From an uncultured Verrucomicrobiota bacterium (GTDB lineage Bacteria; Verrucomicrobiota; Kiritimatiellia; RFP12; UBA1067), in NCBI GenBank assembly GCA_937901395.1, contig CALCDB010000179.1, forward strand, positions 1 through 34,157: DNA of 34,157 nt, written 5' to 3'. Position numbers and translations under genes: made by a program. How positions within the stretch are numbered: position 1 is the first letter of the stretch; every line of letters begins with the position of its first letter. This document shows positions 1 through 8,257 of the stretch, in pieces. The notes under the pieces were generated by a model. That model was not told the origin of the DNA, ran no database searches, and was given only the letters and a program-made list of their open reading frames with translations.

Positions 1-320
1 ATCCGCCGCGGCTCGTATTCGTAGACCGGCAGGTCCGCGTCGGCCGCCGCCGTCAGCACCGCGCCGCGCGCCTCGCCGAGGACGAGCATCGTCCCGGCGT
101 TCTTGCCATAGATGACGGACTCGATCGCCATCACGTCCGGCTTGTGCGTCGCGATGAGCTCGGCGACTTTCGCATGAATCGCCTTGATGCAAGCAGTAAG
201 CGATAATCGTGGCTGGTTTTTGATGTTGCCACAAGATAACATCTTCATGCGGCTTCCATTAGTCTCAAGCACCCCATAGCCAGTGGAACGAAGCGAGGTA
301 TCAATTCCCAATATCGTCAT
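1..320 (-). CDS. ruvC: Holliday junction resolvase RuvC (N-terminal part, cut by window start)
   Basis: RuvC is the endonuclease that cuts Holliday junctions made during recombination, working with RuvAB. The minus-strand reading frame begins at an ATG ending at 320 and stays open to base 1, giving 106 residues. It opens with the family signature GIDTSLRSTGYGV, which places the first catalytic Asp at D7. The second acidic residue is E67 in MAIESV, followed by the conserved YGKNAGTMLVLGEARGAV stretch and YEYEPRR. The other two catalytic acidic residues lie beyond the window. The start overlaps the end of the upstream ATPase gene by 20 bp, so translation is probably coupled. The identification is secure; only the C-terminal third is unseen. 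Confidence 0.95.
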   Translation of the reverse strand, partial: MTILGIDTSLRSTGYGVLETNGSRMKMLSCGNIKNQPRLSLTACIKAIHAKVAELIATHKPDVMAIESVIYGKNAGTMLVLGEARGAVLTAAADADLPVYEYEPRR

Positions 321-858
321 CCTTTAACGCCTCTTCTTGTCCATTCAAAAACTCTCGCGCCAAAGCGATGCCGTCAATCGTCTCCAAACTACCAACTGCA
401 TCTATAAGTTCACTACGCGCGATGGTATATTCCGCATCATTGCGCTGATGAGTCCATTCAAGTTCGAATTCACCAGGATAATTGAAGAGCGTAACGACCA
501 TGCTGGCGATATCGCCAATCGGCGGCAAATCAATATGCTTCGCGTTGAAATGATAGCAAAGGGTCGTTCCCTCGCCTTTGACGCTGTGCAATTCAAGCCC
601 GCCTTCGCACTCTTCGCAAATCTGCTTCAAGATGGGCAACCCCAATCCAACTTTGCGTTTATCGTGCTTTCCGGCTTCGGTATAGAATGGGTCAAACACC
701 CGTTTCTGAACCTCGGCGTCCATCCCCTTGCCGTTATCGCTAATCGTAACGGCAAGGGTCGCGCCGGATTCTTTCATCGTAACCTTAATGCGAGTCGCGC
801 CAGCTTCTATTGAATTTTGCGCGGTGTCGGCGATTACGTCGGCTATACTCGCATGCAT
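301..858 (-). CDS. GHKL ATP-binding protein of the [FeFe]-hydrogenase-associated type
   Basis: This 185-residue protein is a lone GHKL (histidine-kinase/MutL-type) ATPase domain without a phospho-acceptor His domain or sensor. The N box is DTAQNSIEAGA (residues 11-21), the G1 box is DNGKGM (41-46) and the G2 box is VGLGLPI (70-76). The C-terminal part has HIDLPPIGDIAS, which I recognise from small ATPases often encoded inside [FeFe]-hydrogenase clusters of anaerobes, where it has no firmly known role. No hydrogenase gene is visible here. The start is an ATG 6 bp after the stop of the AGE epimerase gene, so it is probably co-transcribed with it, and its end overlaps ruvC. The ATPase assignment is firm; the hydrogenase link rests on family resemblance. 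Confidence 0.8.
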   Translation of the reverse strand: MHASIADVIADTAQNSIEAGATRIKVTMKESGATLAVTISDNGKGMDAEVQKRVFDPFYTEAGKHDKRKVGLGLPILKQICEECEGGLELHSVKGEGTTLCYHFNAKHIDLPPIGDIASMVVTLFNYPGEFELEWTHQRNDAEYTIARSELIDAVGSLETIDGIALAREFLNGQEEALKDDDIGN

Positions 859-864
859 CGCGCG

Positions 865-2259
865 TTACATCCCCTTCGCGAGCTCCATGCTCTTAACAAG
901 CATACGCGGAATGTGGAACGGCCCCTTGAAGATGTTGCCCTTCGCCGGCTGTGCAACCGTACCGTCACGATGCAAGTAGCCATACCACTCTGGATATTTC
1001 TTATCCTTGAAATGTTTCCAGGTCCAGTCGACGATGAGTTTATGTCGCTCGAGGTACTTCTTCTCGCCCGTCAGCTTGTAGGCATACGCCATCGCGATGA
1101 TCGTTTCGCAATGAGGCCACCAGAATTTCATGTCCTGCTCGTAACACTGCGGCGGAAGATTGCGACAATCCTTAAACGATATTATGCCGCCATGCTTCTT
1201 ATCCCAGCCCCAGTCCCACGACCAGTCCAATATCTTAAGCGCTATTTCCTTAAGCGCATCGTCCTTGCGATCGACCGCTACGTCCAGCAAGAACCAACTC
1301 GTTTCGATGCAGTGACCAGGATTGATGGTTCGTCCCGCGAGAGTATCAATGAATTCTCCCTTCGGGCCTACCGTCTCCAACAGCGCCTTGAACTCCGGAT
1401 GGATGAAATACTTTACGAGCATCTCAATCGACTCCGTAATTTGCTCATCCAAGACTGGATCCGAGGAAACCTGCTTCAGGACATTCGCAACGTTGATGAG
1501 AATCATCGTGAGCGAATGGCCTTGAGTCTTGAGCGCCGGCTCATACTTTGCCGGCACGAAGCGCTCGATGATGTCGCCCAAGAGCGCGGCTATTTCCTTT
1601 GATTCGCGCTGCGTAATCTTTCCGTCTGCACAAGCATCGTCCAAGGTCTTCGCCATTTCGCGAAACGCGCCACCGTTTAATTTCGCGAGTGGCGCGAAGA
1701 TGCCGGCAAGCATTCTCGCCTCCTTGATGGAAATCTTTCCATCTGCCATTACCTCGCGCTCGATGCGGTCGAGTTGTGCAAGCGCTGCGCCAGCTGTCGC
1801 CCATGCACGAATGCGCTTAAACAATTCAAGCGCCTTCTTCGCCCATGTCTTATCGCCGCTCGCCAATGAATATTCGGCGTACGCAATCGCTGCAAAGCAT
1901 TCCGAAAACAGGTAACGCCTGCGCCGAAGCCCCACGCCATCTTCCGTCACTTCGAAGTATGCGCGCCCTTCCTTGTCGAAGCAATGCTTCTCTAAGAATT
2001 CGCAACAGCTCTTCGAGGCCTTTAGCCAGGTGGCATCCTTCTTTACATGATTATACGCATACGCGCACATCCAACCAAAGCGACCTTGGAACCATACGCT
2101 CTTGGTCGTGTCCATCAGCGAACCATCGCGATTAAGGCACGTATATACGCCCCCATGCTTGCGATCCCAGCCGTTCTTGATCCAGAACGGCATGATGTTG
2201 GTAAGAAGCTCGGTCTTGCAGACCGAGCTCCACTTTTGCCAATAGGCTTCTTTCTTCAT
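865..2259 (-). CDS. AGE-family N-acylglucosamine 2-epimerase with an inserted domain
   Basis: The protein belongs to the N-acylglucosamine 2-epimerase (AGE) family, (alpha/alpha)6 barrels that in sialic acid breakdown convert N-acetylmannosamine to N-acetylglucosamine. The two catalytic histidines are recognisable: H316 in TINPGHCIETSWF and H383 in KFWWPHCETIIA. Other family marks are VWFQGRFGWM (55-64) and KTQGHSLTMILINVA (244-258). At 464 residues it is about 75 longer than usual. The extra material is a block at about residues 153-235, between the LFKRI helix and KYEPALKTQGH, and it holds two DGKI-type repeats. The gene starts 1 bp after the stop of nanA, which supports a joint role in sialic acid use. 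A different sugar epimerase or isomerase activity (cellobiose or mannose type) is possible but the nanA context argues against it. Confidence 0.88.
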   Translation of the reverse strand: MKKEAYWQKWSSVCKTELLTNIMPFWIKNGWDRKHGGVYTCLNRDGSLMDTTKSVWFQGRFGWMCAYAYNHVKKDATWLKASKSCCEFLEKHCFDKEGRAYFEVTEDGVGLRRRRYLFSECFAAIAYAEYSLASGDKTWAKKALELFKRIRAWATAGAALAQLDRIEREVMADGKISIKEARMLAGIFAPLAKLNGGAFREMAKTLDDACADGKITQRESKEIAALLGDIIERFVPAKYEPALKTQGHSLTMILINVANVLKQVSSDPVLDEQITESIEMLVKYFIHPEFKALLETVGPKGEFIDTLAGRTINPGHCIETSWFLLDVAVDRKDDALKEIALKILDWSWDWGWDKKHGGIISFKDCRNLPPQCYEQDMKFWWPHCETIIAMAYAYKLTGEKKYLERHKLIVDWTWKHFKDKKYPEWYGYLHRDGTVAQPAKGNIFKGPFHIPRMLVKSMELAKGM

Positions 2260-2260
2260 C

Positions 2261-3157
2261 TTATTTATACCCTATCTTCTTGATGCGCTTAACGATAGCC
2301 GCCTTATCGGCGGGCTTGAGCGACTTGTTCGGCAAACGAACGTCGCCAAGATCAAGCCCCCACATCTTGCACATTACCTTTCCGCCGGCAACTCCGCCAT
2401 ACTGAACGAGAATGTCGACGATGTCGCACACCTTCTTCATCCCAGCTTCAACCGCTTTGAGATTGCCCTTCTTGACCGCTTCCCAAATCTTGTAATAGAT
2501 GCCCGCCGAATAGTTGTAGGTGGAACCAATTGCACTTTGCGCACCCAACGCCACCGCGCCGGCGAACCACTCGTCGATTCCCCAAGTGATGTCGAACTTA
2601 CCGCCGCCGTAACGCAAGCACCGCTGGAACATGTAAAGATCCGCATAGTTGAACTTAATGCCCGCGAGGTTCTTGATCTTGCCATCTGCCGCCTTGAGAA
2701 ACGCCTCCATGTCGAAGTTGACCCCTGACATCCCAGTGTGATAATAGTAGAATGGCAACTTGGTCGAGGTCTTCAGCGCCTCCTTGAGATACTGAATAAG
2801 CATATCAATCGAGCCCGGCTTGAAGAAGTTCGGTGGAACTATCGAAGTCGCGTCCATACCGACTTTTACCGCATAAGCGCCAAGCTCCTGCACATCCTTG
2901 AGCGACAATGCTCCGATATGCACGATGAGGAAGAGCTTCCCCTTGCCATACTTCGCCCACTCGTCCATCACCGCCTTGCGCTCGGCGACCGAGCAGCAAA
3001 TGCCCTCGCCCGTAGTCCCGGAAATGTACACTCCGGTTACCCGCTGCTTCACAAGCATATTTACTTGATCCTTGATAATGGCGAGATTCACCGATCCATC
3101 AGGATTGAATCCCGTGTGCGCAGCGGCGATAAGACCTTGTAGTTTTTTAGTTTTCAT
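2261..3157 (-). CDS. nanA: N-acetylneuraminate lyase (DapA/NAL family)
   Basis: This 298-residue TIM-barrel aldolase of the dihydrodipicolinate synthase/N-acetylneuraminate lyase family most likely splits sialic acid into N-acetylmannosamine and pyruvate in the cytoplasm. The substrate-carboxylate loop is GTTGEG (47-52), the catalytic tyrosine lies in FYYYH (136-140), and the Schiff-base lysine is K168 in AGIKF. The usual YxIPxxSG loop reads YHTGMSG here, one residue shorter and without the proline. The direct downstream AGE epimerase would take up the ManNAc product, which is the main reason to prefer NAL over DapA. The start ATG has a GAAGGG ribosome site and a good promoter upstream. No sialidase or sialic acid transporter is in the window. 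Confidence 0.88.
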   Translation of the reverse strand: MKTKKLQGLIAAAHTGFNPDGSVNLAIIKDQVNMLVKQRVTGVYISGTTGEGICCSVAERKAVMDEWAKYGKGKLFLIVHIGALSLKDVQELGAYAVKVGMDATSIVPPNFFKPGSIDMLIQYLKEALKTSTKLPFYYYHTGMSGVNFDMEAFLKAADGKIKNLAGIKFNYADLYMFQRCLRYGGGKFDITWGIDEWFAGAVALGAQSAIGSTYNYSAGIYYKIWEAVKKGNLKAVEAGMKKVCDIVDILVQYGGVAGGKVMCKMWGLDLGDVRLPNKSLKPADKAAIVKRIKKIGYK

Positions 3158-3185
3158 AGTATATTCCCTTCTTTAGGATGCTGAT

Positions 3186-3214
3186 ATATTATCACTAATG
3201 CGTAAAAATTGCAA
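3186..3214 (-). promoter_or_regulatory. Sigma-70-type promoter of the nanA operon
   Basis: Reading the minus strand, TTGCAA (3209-3214) and TAATAT (3186-3191) are separated by 17 bp, a good match to a vegetative promoter about 30 bp upstream of the nanA start codon. It lies in the 61-bp gap between the end of uup and nanA and would drive nanA, the epimerase, the ATPase and ruvC. Confidence 0.6.
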
Positions 3215-3218
3215 CACT

Positions 3219-4853
3219 TCATTCTCGTTCCGCGAGCTCGGCCCAACGATTGACCGCATTCTCCAACTCCGTCTGCGCTATCTCCAATCTTGCGCTACCA
3301 TAGATTTTGCCAGCCACCAATTGCGCCTCTATCTCCGCGATCTCCTTCTCCAACGCCTCGATCTTGCTCGGCAATGATTCCAATTCGCGCTTCTCGTTAT
3401 ACGAGAGTTTCTTCTTGCCGCTCGCGTCAGCCTTTTCGACCCGCGCAATCTTCCTTTCATCCGCCACTTGCGTCTTAACGCCTTCGCCGCGTTGTCGGAT
3501 GTAATCTTCATATCCTCCTGGGTATTGCCTTACTTCGCCATCGCCTTCAAGGACGAATGTCGAAGATACTACATTATCCAAAAACTCACGATCATGCGAT
3601 ACCAATAATAGCGTCCCCTTGTAATTGAGTAATTGCTCCTCCAAAAGCTCAAGAGTCTCAATATCCAAATCGTTGGTCGGTTCATCCATTATTAGTAAAT
3701 TGGCTGGCTTCAAGAAGAGTTTCGCTATCATTAGTCGCGCCCGCTCACCGCCCGACAATGCTCGCACTGGCGTGCGAACTCGCTCTGGAGTAAAGAGAAA
3801 ATCCGCTAAATATGAATAGATATGCTTCTTTACGCCTCCTACGACTACCTCATCGCGATCAATGGCGATGTTCTCGCCTACCGTAAGATCGTCTTTAATC
3901 TCGTCTCGCAACTGATCTAAGAACGCCATCTCCACATTTGTGCCAATAGTTACCGTTCCAGAATTCGGTTTGAGCTTGCCGGTCAATAACTTCAGTAGCG
4001 TGGTCTTGCCTGCCCCATTCCTGCCCAAAATGCCAATCCTCTCTCCCCTTAATACGTCTACCGTGAAGCCCTTGAACAACGGCTCGTAAACGAGATTTTC
4101 TATCTTCAATACCCTAACGCCGCCTGGGCTTGCCGTGTCTAATTTGATATTTGCCATTCCGATTTCACGTCGCCTCGCCGCAAATTCCGCCCGCAATTTC
4201 AATAGCGCCGCTACCCTGCCCTCGTTACGCGTCGTTCTCGCCTTTACACCCCTACGAATCCACGCCTCTTCTTGCGCGAGTTTCTTCGATTTGCGCTCCC
4301 AGTACACCGCTTCATCCGCTCTAAGCTCTGCCTTGCGCTTCAGGAAAGTTGCGTAATCGCATTCCCAACCCGAAAGCTCGCCACGATCTAAATCATATAT
4401 CTTTGTGGCGATGCGCTTTAAGAATCTTCGATCATGTGTCACCAATAAAATTGCCATCGAACGTTGACGCTTTATCATTCCTTCCAACCAGTCTATCGCT
4501 TCCACATCCAAATGATTGGTCGGTTCGTCCAATAATAGCAAATCAGGGTTCGCCCTAAACGCATCTTCCAGACGCTTCTTGCGTATCTCCCCGCCGCTGC
4601 CGATTAGCGTATCGTCGCTTTGCACATTCTGCGATACATATACCGTTTTTAGCCCATTCGCCCTTACTATCTCGCCGGAATCTTCTTCCAGCATCCCCGC
4701 GATTACCTTCATCAGCGTTGACTTGCCTTCGCCATTGCGCCCCGTCAAAGCTGCGCGCATTCCTCGGTTGATTGAAAGCGAAACCTTATCCAATACGGCA
4801 GGTCCGCCGAACGCGAGTGAAACATTCTTGAGCGATAATAGAAATTCGCTCAT
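3219..4853 (-). CDS. uup: ABC-F ATPase, Uup type, with a shortened first ATPase domain
   Basis: The protein has two ABC ATPase domains, no membrane domain and a C-terminal coiled coil (about 483-544), the layout of Uup, an ABC-F protein linked to ribosome function and transposon excision. Domain 1 has Walker A GRNGEGKS (38-45) and Walker B LLLLDEPTNHLD (105-116). Domain 2 has GRNGAGKT (277-284), LSGGE (366-370) and LLIMDEPTNDLD (386-397). The linker EEAWIRRGVKARTTRNEGR is typical of Uup. The length is 544 residues against about 635 for E. coli Uup. The missing ~90 residues are the helical subdomain of domain 1: the chain passes from the Q-loop YVSQN (72-76) to a degenerate GSGGE (85-89). The start follows panD by 9 bp, so it is probably the last gene of the tig operon. 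Confidence 0.9.
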   Translation of the reverse strand: MSEFLLSLKNVSLAFGGPAVLDKVSLSINRGMRAALTGRNGEGKSTLMKVIAGMLEEDSGEIVRANGLKTVYVSQNVQSDDTLIGSGGEIRKKRLEDAFRANPDLLLLDEPTNHLDVEAIDWLEGMIKRQRSMAILLVTHDRRFLKRIATKIYDLDRGELSGWECDYATFLKRKAELRADEAVYWERKSKKLAQEEAWIRRGVKARTTRNEGRVAALLKLRAEFAARRREIGMANIKLDTASPGGVRVLKIENLVYEPLFKGFTVDVLRGERIGILGRNGAGKTTLLKLLTGKLKPNSGTVTIGTNVEMAFLDQLRDEIKDDLTVGENIAIDRDEVVVGGVKKHIYSYLADFLFTPERVRTPVRALSGGERARLMIAKLFLKPANLLIMDEPTNDLDIETLELLEEQLLNYKGTLLLVSHDREFLDNVVSSTFVLEGDGEVRQYPGGYEDYIRQRGEGVKTQVADERKIARVEKADASGKKKLSYNEKRELESLPSKIEALEKEIAEIEAQLVAGKIYGSARLEIAQTELENAVNRWAELAERE

Positions 4854-4862
4854 CTTCTACAT

Positions 4863-5189
4863 TCAAAAATGCTTTACCTTGGGTTGCCAGCCAACGGCCT
4901 CGTCGCTCGACATTGAGGCAAAGCACATCACGATGAGTCTATCGCCGACCTTGCCCTTATGAGCGGCCGCTCCGTTTAGACAGCATACGTGACTCCCTCG
5001 CTTGCCTACGATAGCATACGTCTCGAATCGATTGCCATTCTCGACATCGGCGCAAAGTATCTTCTCATACGGCAATATTCCAACCGCTTCCATGTCGTCA
5101 GGATCCAACGTAAGCGAACCTTCATACGCAAGATTCGCTTCCGTTACCTTGATGCGATGCAACTTCGCCTTCAACATCGTCAGCGTCAT
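4863..5189 (-). CDS. panD: Aspartate 1-decarboxylase precursor
   Basis: PanD makes beta-alanine from aspartate for pantothenate and coenzyme A synthesis. It is a pyruvoyl enzyme that cuts itself between Gly24 and Ser25. Here AYEGS puts the pair exactly at G24-S25 when the first ATG is used, matching E. coli PanD, and LHRIKVTEANL before it and ETYAIVGKRGS, LNGAAAHKGKVGD after it are family signatures. The length of 108 residues is slightly shorter than the common 117-126, missing only the variable tail. The ATG overlaps the clpX stop as ATGA, so it is translated as part of the tig-clpP-clpX unit. Confidence 0.96.
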   Translation of the reverse strand: MTLTMLKAKLHRIKVTEANLAYEGSLTLDPDDMEAVGILPYEKILCADVENGNRFETYAIVGKRGSHVCCLNGAAAHKGKVGDRLIVMCFASMSSDEAVGWQPKVKHF

Positions 5190-6415
5190 CCCAAGCGCTC
5201 CTTAATCATCTTCGAGGTAACCGTTACCTTCTTCTTGCCATTGCCATTTGATGCCTCATACATCACATCAGTCATCAGTTTTTCCATCTCCGCGCGCAAT
5301 CCACGCGCTCCCGTCTTGCGCTTGAGCGCCATCTTGGCGAGTTCGCGTAATGCCGATGGCTCGAAGTTCAGTTCAACTCCATCCATCGCCAACAACTTCT
5401 GATATTGTCTTACGAGCGAATTCTTCGGTTCCGTCAAAACCCTAACCAAATCATCCTCGCTTAAATCCTTCATCGTCGTGATTACGGGCAACCTACCCGT
5501 GAACTCCGGTATCAACCCGAACTTCACAAGATCCTCTGGCCGAACATCAAGCGCGCCTTCCTGCTTTGCATTTTCCGCGCTTTTTAGTTGCGCGTTGAAC
5601 CCAATCTCGTTCTTGCCCTGTCGCTCCGCCACGATCTTATCCAAGCCCACGAACGCTCCCCCGCATATAAACAGGATATTGCTGGTATCTACCTCGATGT
5701 ATTCTTGATCTGGATGCTTGCGCCCGCCTTTGGGCGGAATCCTGCAGATCGTACCTTCGATGATTTTAAGGAGTGCTTGCTGAACCCCCTCGCCAGATAC
5801 ATCGCGCGTGATTGATACATTATCCGTCTTGGACGCGATCTTGTCGATTTCATCCACGTAGATGATGCCACGTTTCGCTAATTCTACATCATTGTTCGCA
5901 TTCTGCAAAAGATAACGAACGAGATTTTCCACATCTTCGCCAACGTATCCAGCTTGCGTTAATACTGTCGCATCGCCGATTGCGAACGGAACCCCGAGAA
6001 TCTTAGCCAATGTCTTGGCTAAAAGCGTCTTGCCGGTTCCCGTTGGACCAATCATCAAAATATTCGACTTCTCAATCTCTACATCCGCGAACTTGTCGTC
6101 TTGCTTGTTGCCACTCGCTTTCGCCAAGGTCGCCTCTAATCGCCGATAATGATTGTGCACCGCTACCGCCAATACTTTCTTGACCTCATCATGACCAATT
6201 ACATGTTGGTCGAGAAAGGCCTTTATTTCTTTCGCGCTTGGCGTAGCTGGCATCGGAGCGACACCTTTCGTCTCTTGCTTCGTGTGACGATCAACCATCG
6301 ATTGCGCATACTTCACGCAATCAACGCAGATATTCCCTTCCATTCCGGGAATTATTGGCACTTCCGTTGAAGACCTGCCGCAGAAAGAGCACGTGTAGGT
6401 TTCTTGCTTTTTCAA
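5186..6415 (-). CDS. clpX: ATP-dependent Clp protease ATP-binding subunit ClpX
   Basis: ClpX unfolds tagged proteins and feeds them into ClpP. The 409-residue protein has the N-terminal zinc-binding domain with C9, C12, C30 and C33, Walker A GPTGTGKT (123-130), pore loop GYVGED (156-161), Walker B VDEID (187-191) and the ClpP-docking tripeptide IGF (271-273). The sensor-2 region TGARGLRAEMEKLM is intact. Its start overlaps the clpP stop as ATGA and its stop overlaps the panD start the same way. Length and motifs match the family throughout. Confidence 0.98.
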   Translation of the reverse strand: MKKQETYTCSFCGRSSTEVPIIPGMEGNICVDCVKYAQSMVDRHTKQETKGVAPMPATPSAKEIKAFLDQHVIGHDEVKKVLAVAVHNHYRRLEATLAKASGNKQDDKFADVEIEKSNILMIGPTGTGKTLLAKTLAKILGVPFAIGDATVLTQAGYVGEDVENLVRYLLQNANNDVELAKRGIIYVDEIDKIASKTDNVSITRDVSGEGVQQALLKIIEGTICRIPPKGGRKHPDQEYIEVDTSNILFICGGAFVGLDKIVAERQGKNEIGFNAQLKSAENAKQEGALDVRPEDLVKFGLIPEFTGRLPVITTMKDLSEDDLVRVLTEPKNSLVRQYQKLLAMDGVELNFEPSALRELAKMALKRKTGARGLRAEMEKLMTDVMYEASNGNGKKKVTVTSKMIKERLG

Positions 6416-7002
6416 CCAAGCACCTCGTCAATAAGCCCCCACTCCTTCGCCTCTTCTGCGCTCATGAAGTGGTCGCGATCTGTATCCTTCACAACTTCGG
6501 AAAGTTTCTTGCCGGAATGCTTCGCCAAAATCTCGTTAAGCTTCTCCTTGAGCCGAAGTATCTCACGAGCCGTAATCTCAATGTCGCTCGCCTTGCCTTC
6601 GGCTCCTCCCCATGGCTGATGAATCATTATTCTCGCATTCGGAAGCGAAAAACGACGCCCCTTGTCGCCCGCCGTCAACAGGACTGCTCCCATTGACGCC
6701 GCTTGCCCAATGCAATATGTGGCGATTGGACACTTCACGAACTGCATGGTATCGTAAATCGCCAAGCCCGCAGTCACGCTCCCGCCTGGAGAATTTACAT
6801 ATACCGAAATCTCCTTCTTGGCATCCTGCGATTGCAAAAACAACAATTGAGCGCAAATCGCATTGGCCATTTCGTCGTTTACTTCACCAGAAATGAACAC
6901 GATGCGATCAATCAATAGTCGCGAATAAATATCGTATGTCCGCTCGCCCTTGCCGGTTTGCTCAACGACGTATGGTATCATGTAACTATTCATGTTTCTC
7001 AT
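6412..7002 (-). CDS. clpP: ATP-dependent Clp protease proteolytic subunit ClpP
   Basis: This is the serine peptidase of the ClpXP complex. The 196-residue sequence has the catalytic triad S103 in GQAASMGA, H128 in RIMIHQP and D177 in DTDRDHF, with spacing equal to B. subtilis ClpP. The processing-region residues SYMIPYVVEQT come right after the start, so little or no propeptide is expected. The ATG at 7002 overlaps the tig stop as ATGA. An in-frame ATG four residues later is also possible but the overlap favours the first. Confidence 0.97.
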   Translation of the reverse strand: MRNMNSYMIPYVVEQTGKGERTYDIYSRLLIDRIVFISGEVNDEMANAICAQLLFLQSQDAKKEISVYVNSPGGSVTAGLAIYDTMQFVKCPIATYCIGQAASMGAVLLTAGDKGRRFSLPNARIMIHQPWGGAEGKASDIEITAREILRLKEKLNEILAKHSGKKLSEVVKDTDRDHFMSAEEAKEWGLIDEVLG

Positions 7003-8183
7003 TTCTTCGCGTTAGCGAGAATAAACTCCATTACCTTCTTACCGCGCTCCTCGTCCTTCGCTTCAATCTTTTCTTCCTTTGCAATCGCGTCCAACACATA
7101 CCACAAGCGAACTTGCTTGGTCGCCGTCTCTTCCGCATCTTTCATTATTTTATCACGATTCTTCTCGAAGTATTCCGCCCCAAGACCGGAATACTGCGCA
7201 CGCTGGGCTAATTCCTGCAGATATCCATCCATCGCGCGACGAACCTGGCTTTGCGGAACTTCAAAATTTACCTTCTTCATCAAAAGCTCAATCGCTTCGT
7301 TCTCGCGCCGAATCGACTCCTGCTCAATCGCACGCTTCTCCAGCGTGGCGCGTGTATCGGCGACCAACTTCTCGTAGCTTTCCGCCTTGGCCCGTTCCGC
7401 GAATTCTGCATCCGTCGGCAGAATCTGATGGCGAAACGCCTTTAGGGTAATCGTATATGCCGCCTTCTCGCCCTTGAGCCCCTCAGGCGCGCTCGCCTTG
7501 TCGAACTTGACCTTGATATCGCTCTTCGTCTCGCCAATCTTCATTCCCTTGAGCGCATCCAAGATCTCGGGCAAGAACCTGCCTTCGTCGACTTGCGTCC
7601 AGAACCCCTTGCCCTCACCGACGATCTTCGCTTCCGGATTGATCTCAAGAATCGATTTCTTGCCGACCATGCCAGTATAATCGAACTGAACATAATCGCC
7701 CTGCGAAACCATCTCGCCTTCCTTCGCATCCTCAAACTTCGCGTATGCAGCGCGAAGCCGCTCGACCTGCTCGCTCACGGTGGAATCCTCGACCTTCGCA
7801 TCCTTGAACTCAACCTTCAATCCCTTGTAGGTAGGCAACTTGAATTCCGGACGAACCTCCACGATTGCGGTAAATGCGCCACCATCATTAGTGTACGAAA
7901 TATCCTTCACATCCGAAAGCGATATCGGCTCCACGCCTTCCGCCTTCGCGGCTTCGGCGTACTTCTTCTGGAACATTGCCCGCTCGATCTCCTGCTTCAT
8001 TCCATTCGCGAATTCCTTGCGGATGATCTGCAATGGAATTTTCCCCTTGCGAAAGCCGGGCAACTGCGCCTCACGCATGAACGCCTTCTCAACATCCTTG
8101 ATGATACCGACGATTTCAGCGGCATCCAACTCCACCTTGATCTCGACTTGGCAGTTTTCCAAACTCTTCTTTGCAGTCTTCAT
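6999..8183 (-). CDS. tig: Trigger factor, ribosome-bound chaperone
   Basis: Trigger factor binds the ribosome exit and shields nascent chains. The ribosome-docking signature GFRKGKIP is at residues 43-50, with F44-R45-K46 at the same numbers as in E. coli. The FKBP-like domain follows (about 150-235, with GDYVQFDYTGMV), then a helical C-terminal region. At 394 residues it is shorter than the typical 430-450, mainly in the C-terminal arms. It is the first gene of the tig-clpP-clpX-panD set, the order known from many bacteria for tig-clpP-clpX. The start codon has an AGGAG about 12 bp upstream. Confidence 0.96.
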   Translation of the reverse strand: MKTAKKSLENCQVEIKVELDAAEIVGIIKDVEKAFMREAQLPGFRKGKIPLQIIRKEFANGMKQEIERAMFQKKYAEAAKAEGVEPISLSDVKDISYTNDGGAFTAIVEVRPEFKLPTYKGLKVEFKDAKVEDSTVSEQVERLRAAYAKFEDAKEGEMVSQGDYVQFDYTGMVGKKSILEINPEAKIVGEGKGFWTQVDEGRFLPEILDALKGMKIGETKSDIKVKFDKASAPEGLKGEKAAYTITLKAFRHQILPTDAEFAERAKAESYEKLVADTRATLEKRAIEQESIRRENEAIELLMKKVNFEVPQSQVRRAMDGYLQELAQRAQYSGLGAEYFEKNRDKIMKDAEETATKQVRLWYVLDAIAKEEKIEAKDEERGKKVMEFILANAKK

Positions 8184-8223
8184 TTAAGCATATACTCCTG
8201 TATGTCAAAAAAATGTAGTGCGT

Positions 8224-8252
8224 ATTTTATCAAATTACCGCGTTTTAGTCCA
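8224..8252 (-). promoter_or_regulatory. Probable promoter of the tig-clpP-clpX-panD-uup operon
   Basis: On the minus strand TGGACT (8247-8252) and TAAAAT (8224-8229) are 17 bp apart, in the 74-bp gap between the Crp/Fnr gene and tig. The -35 matches only four of six consensus positions, so the call is tentative. Confidence 0.45.
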
Positions 8253-8257
8253 CGGCA

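Noticed and set aside
2261..3157. Dihydrodipicolinate synthase (dapA)
   Set aside because: The YYYH segment and the next-door AGE epimerase fit sialic acid lyase better; not excluded by sequence alone.
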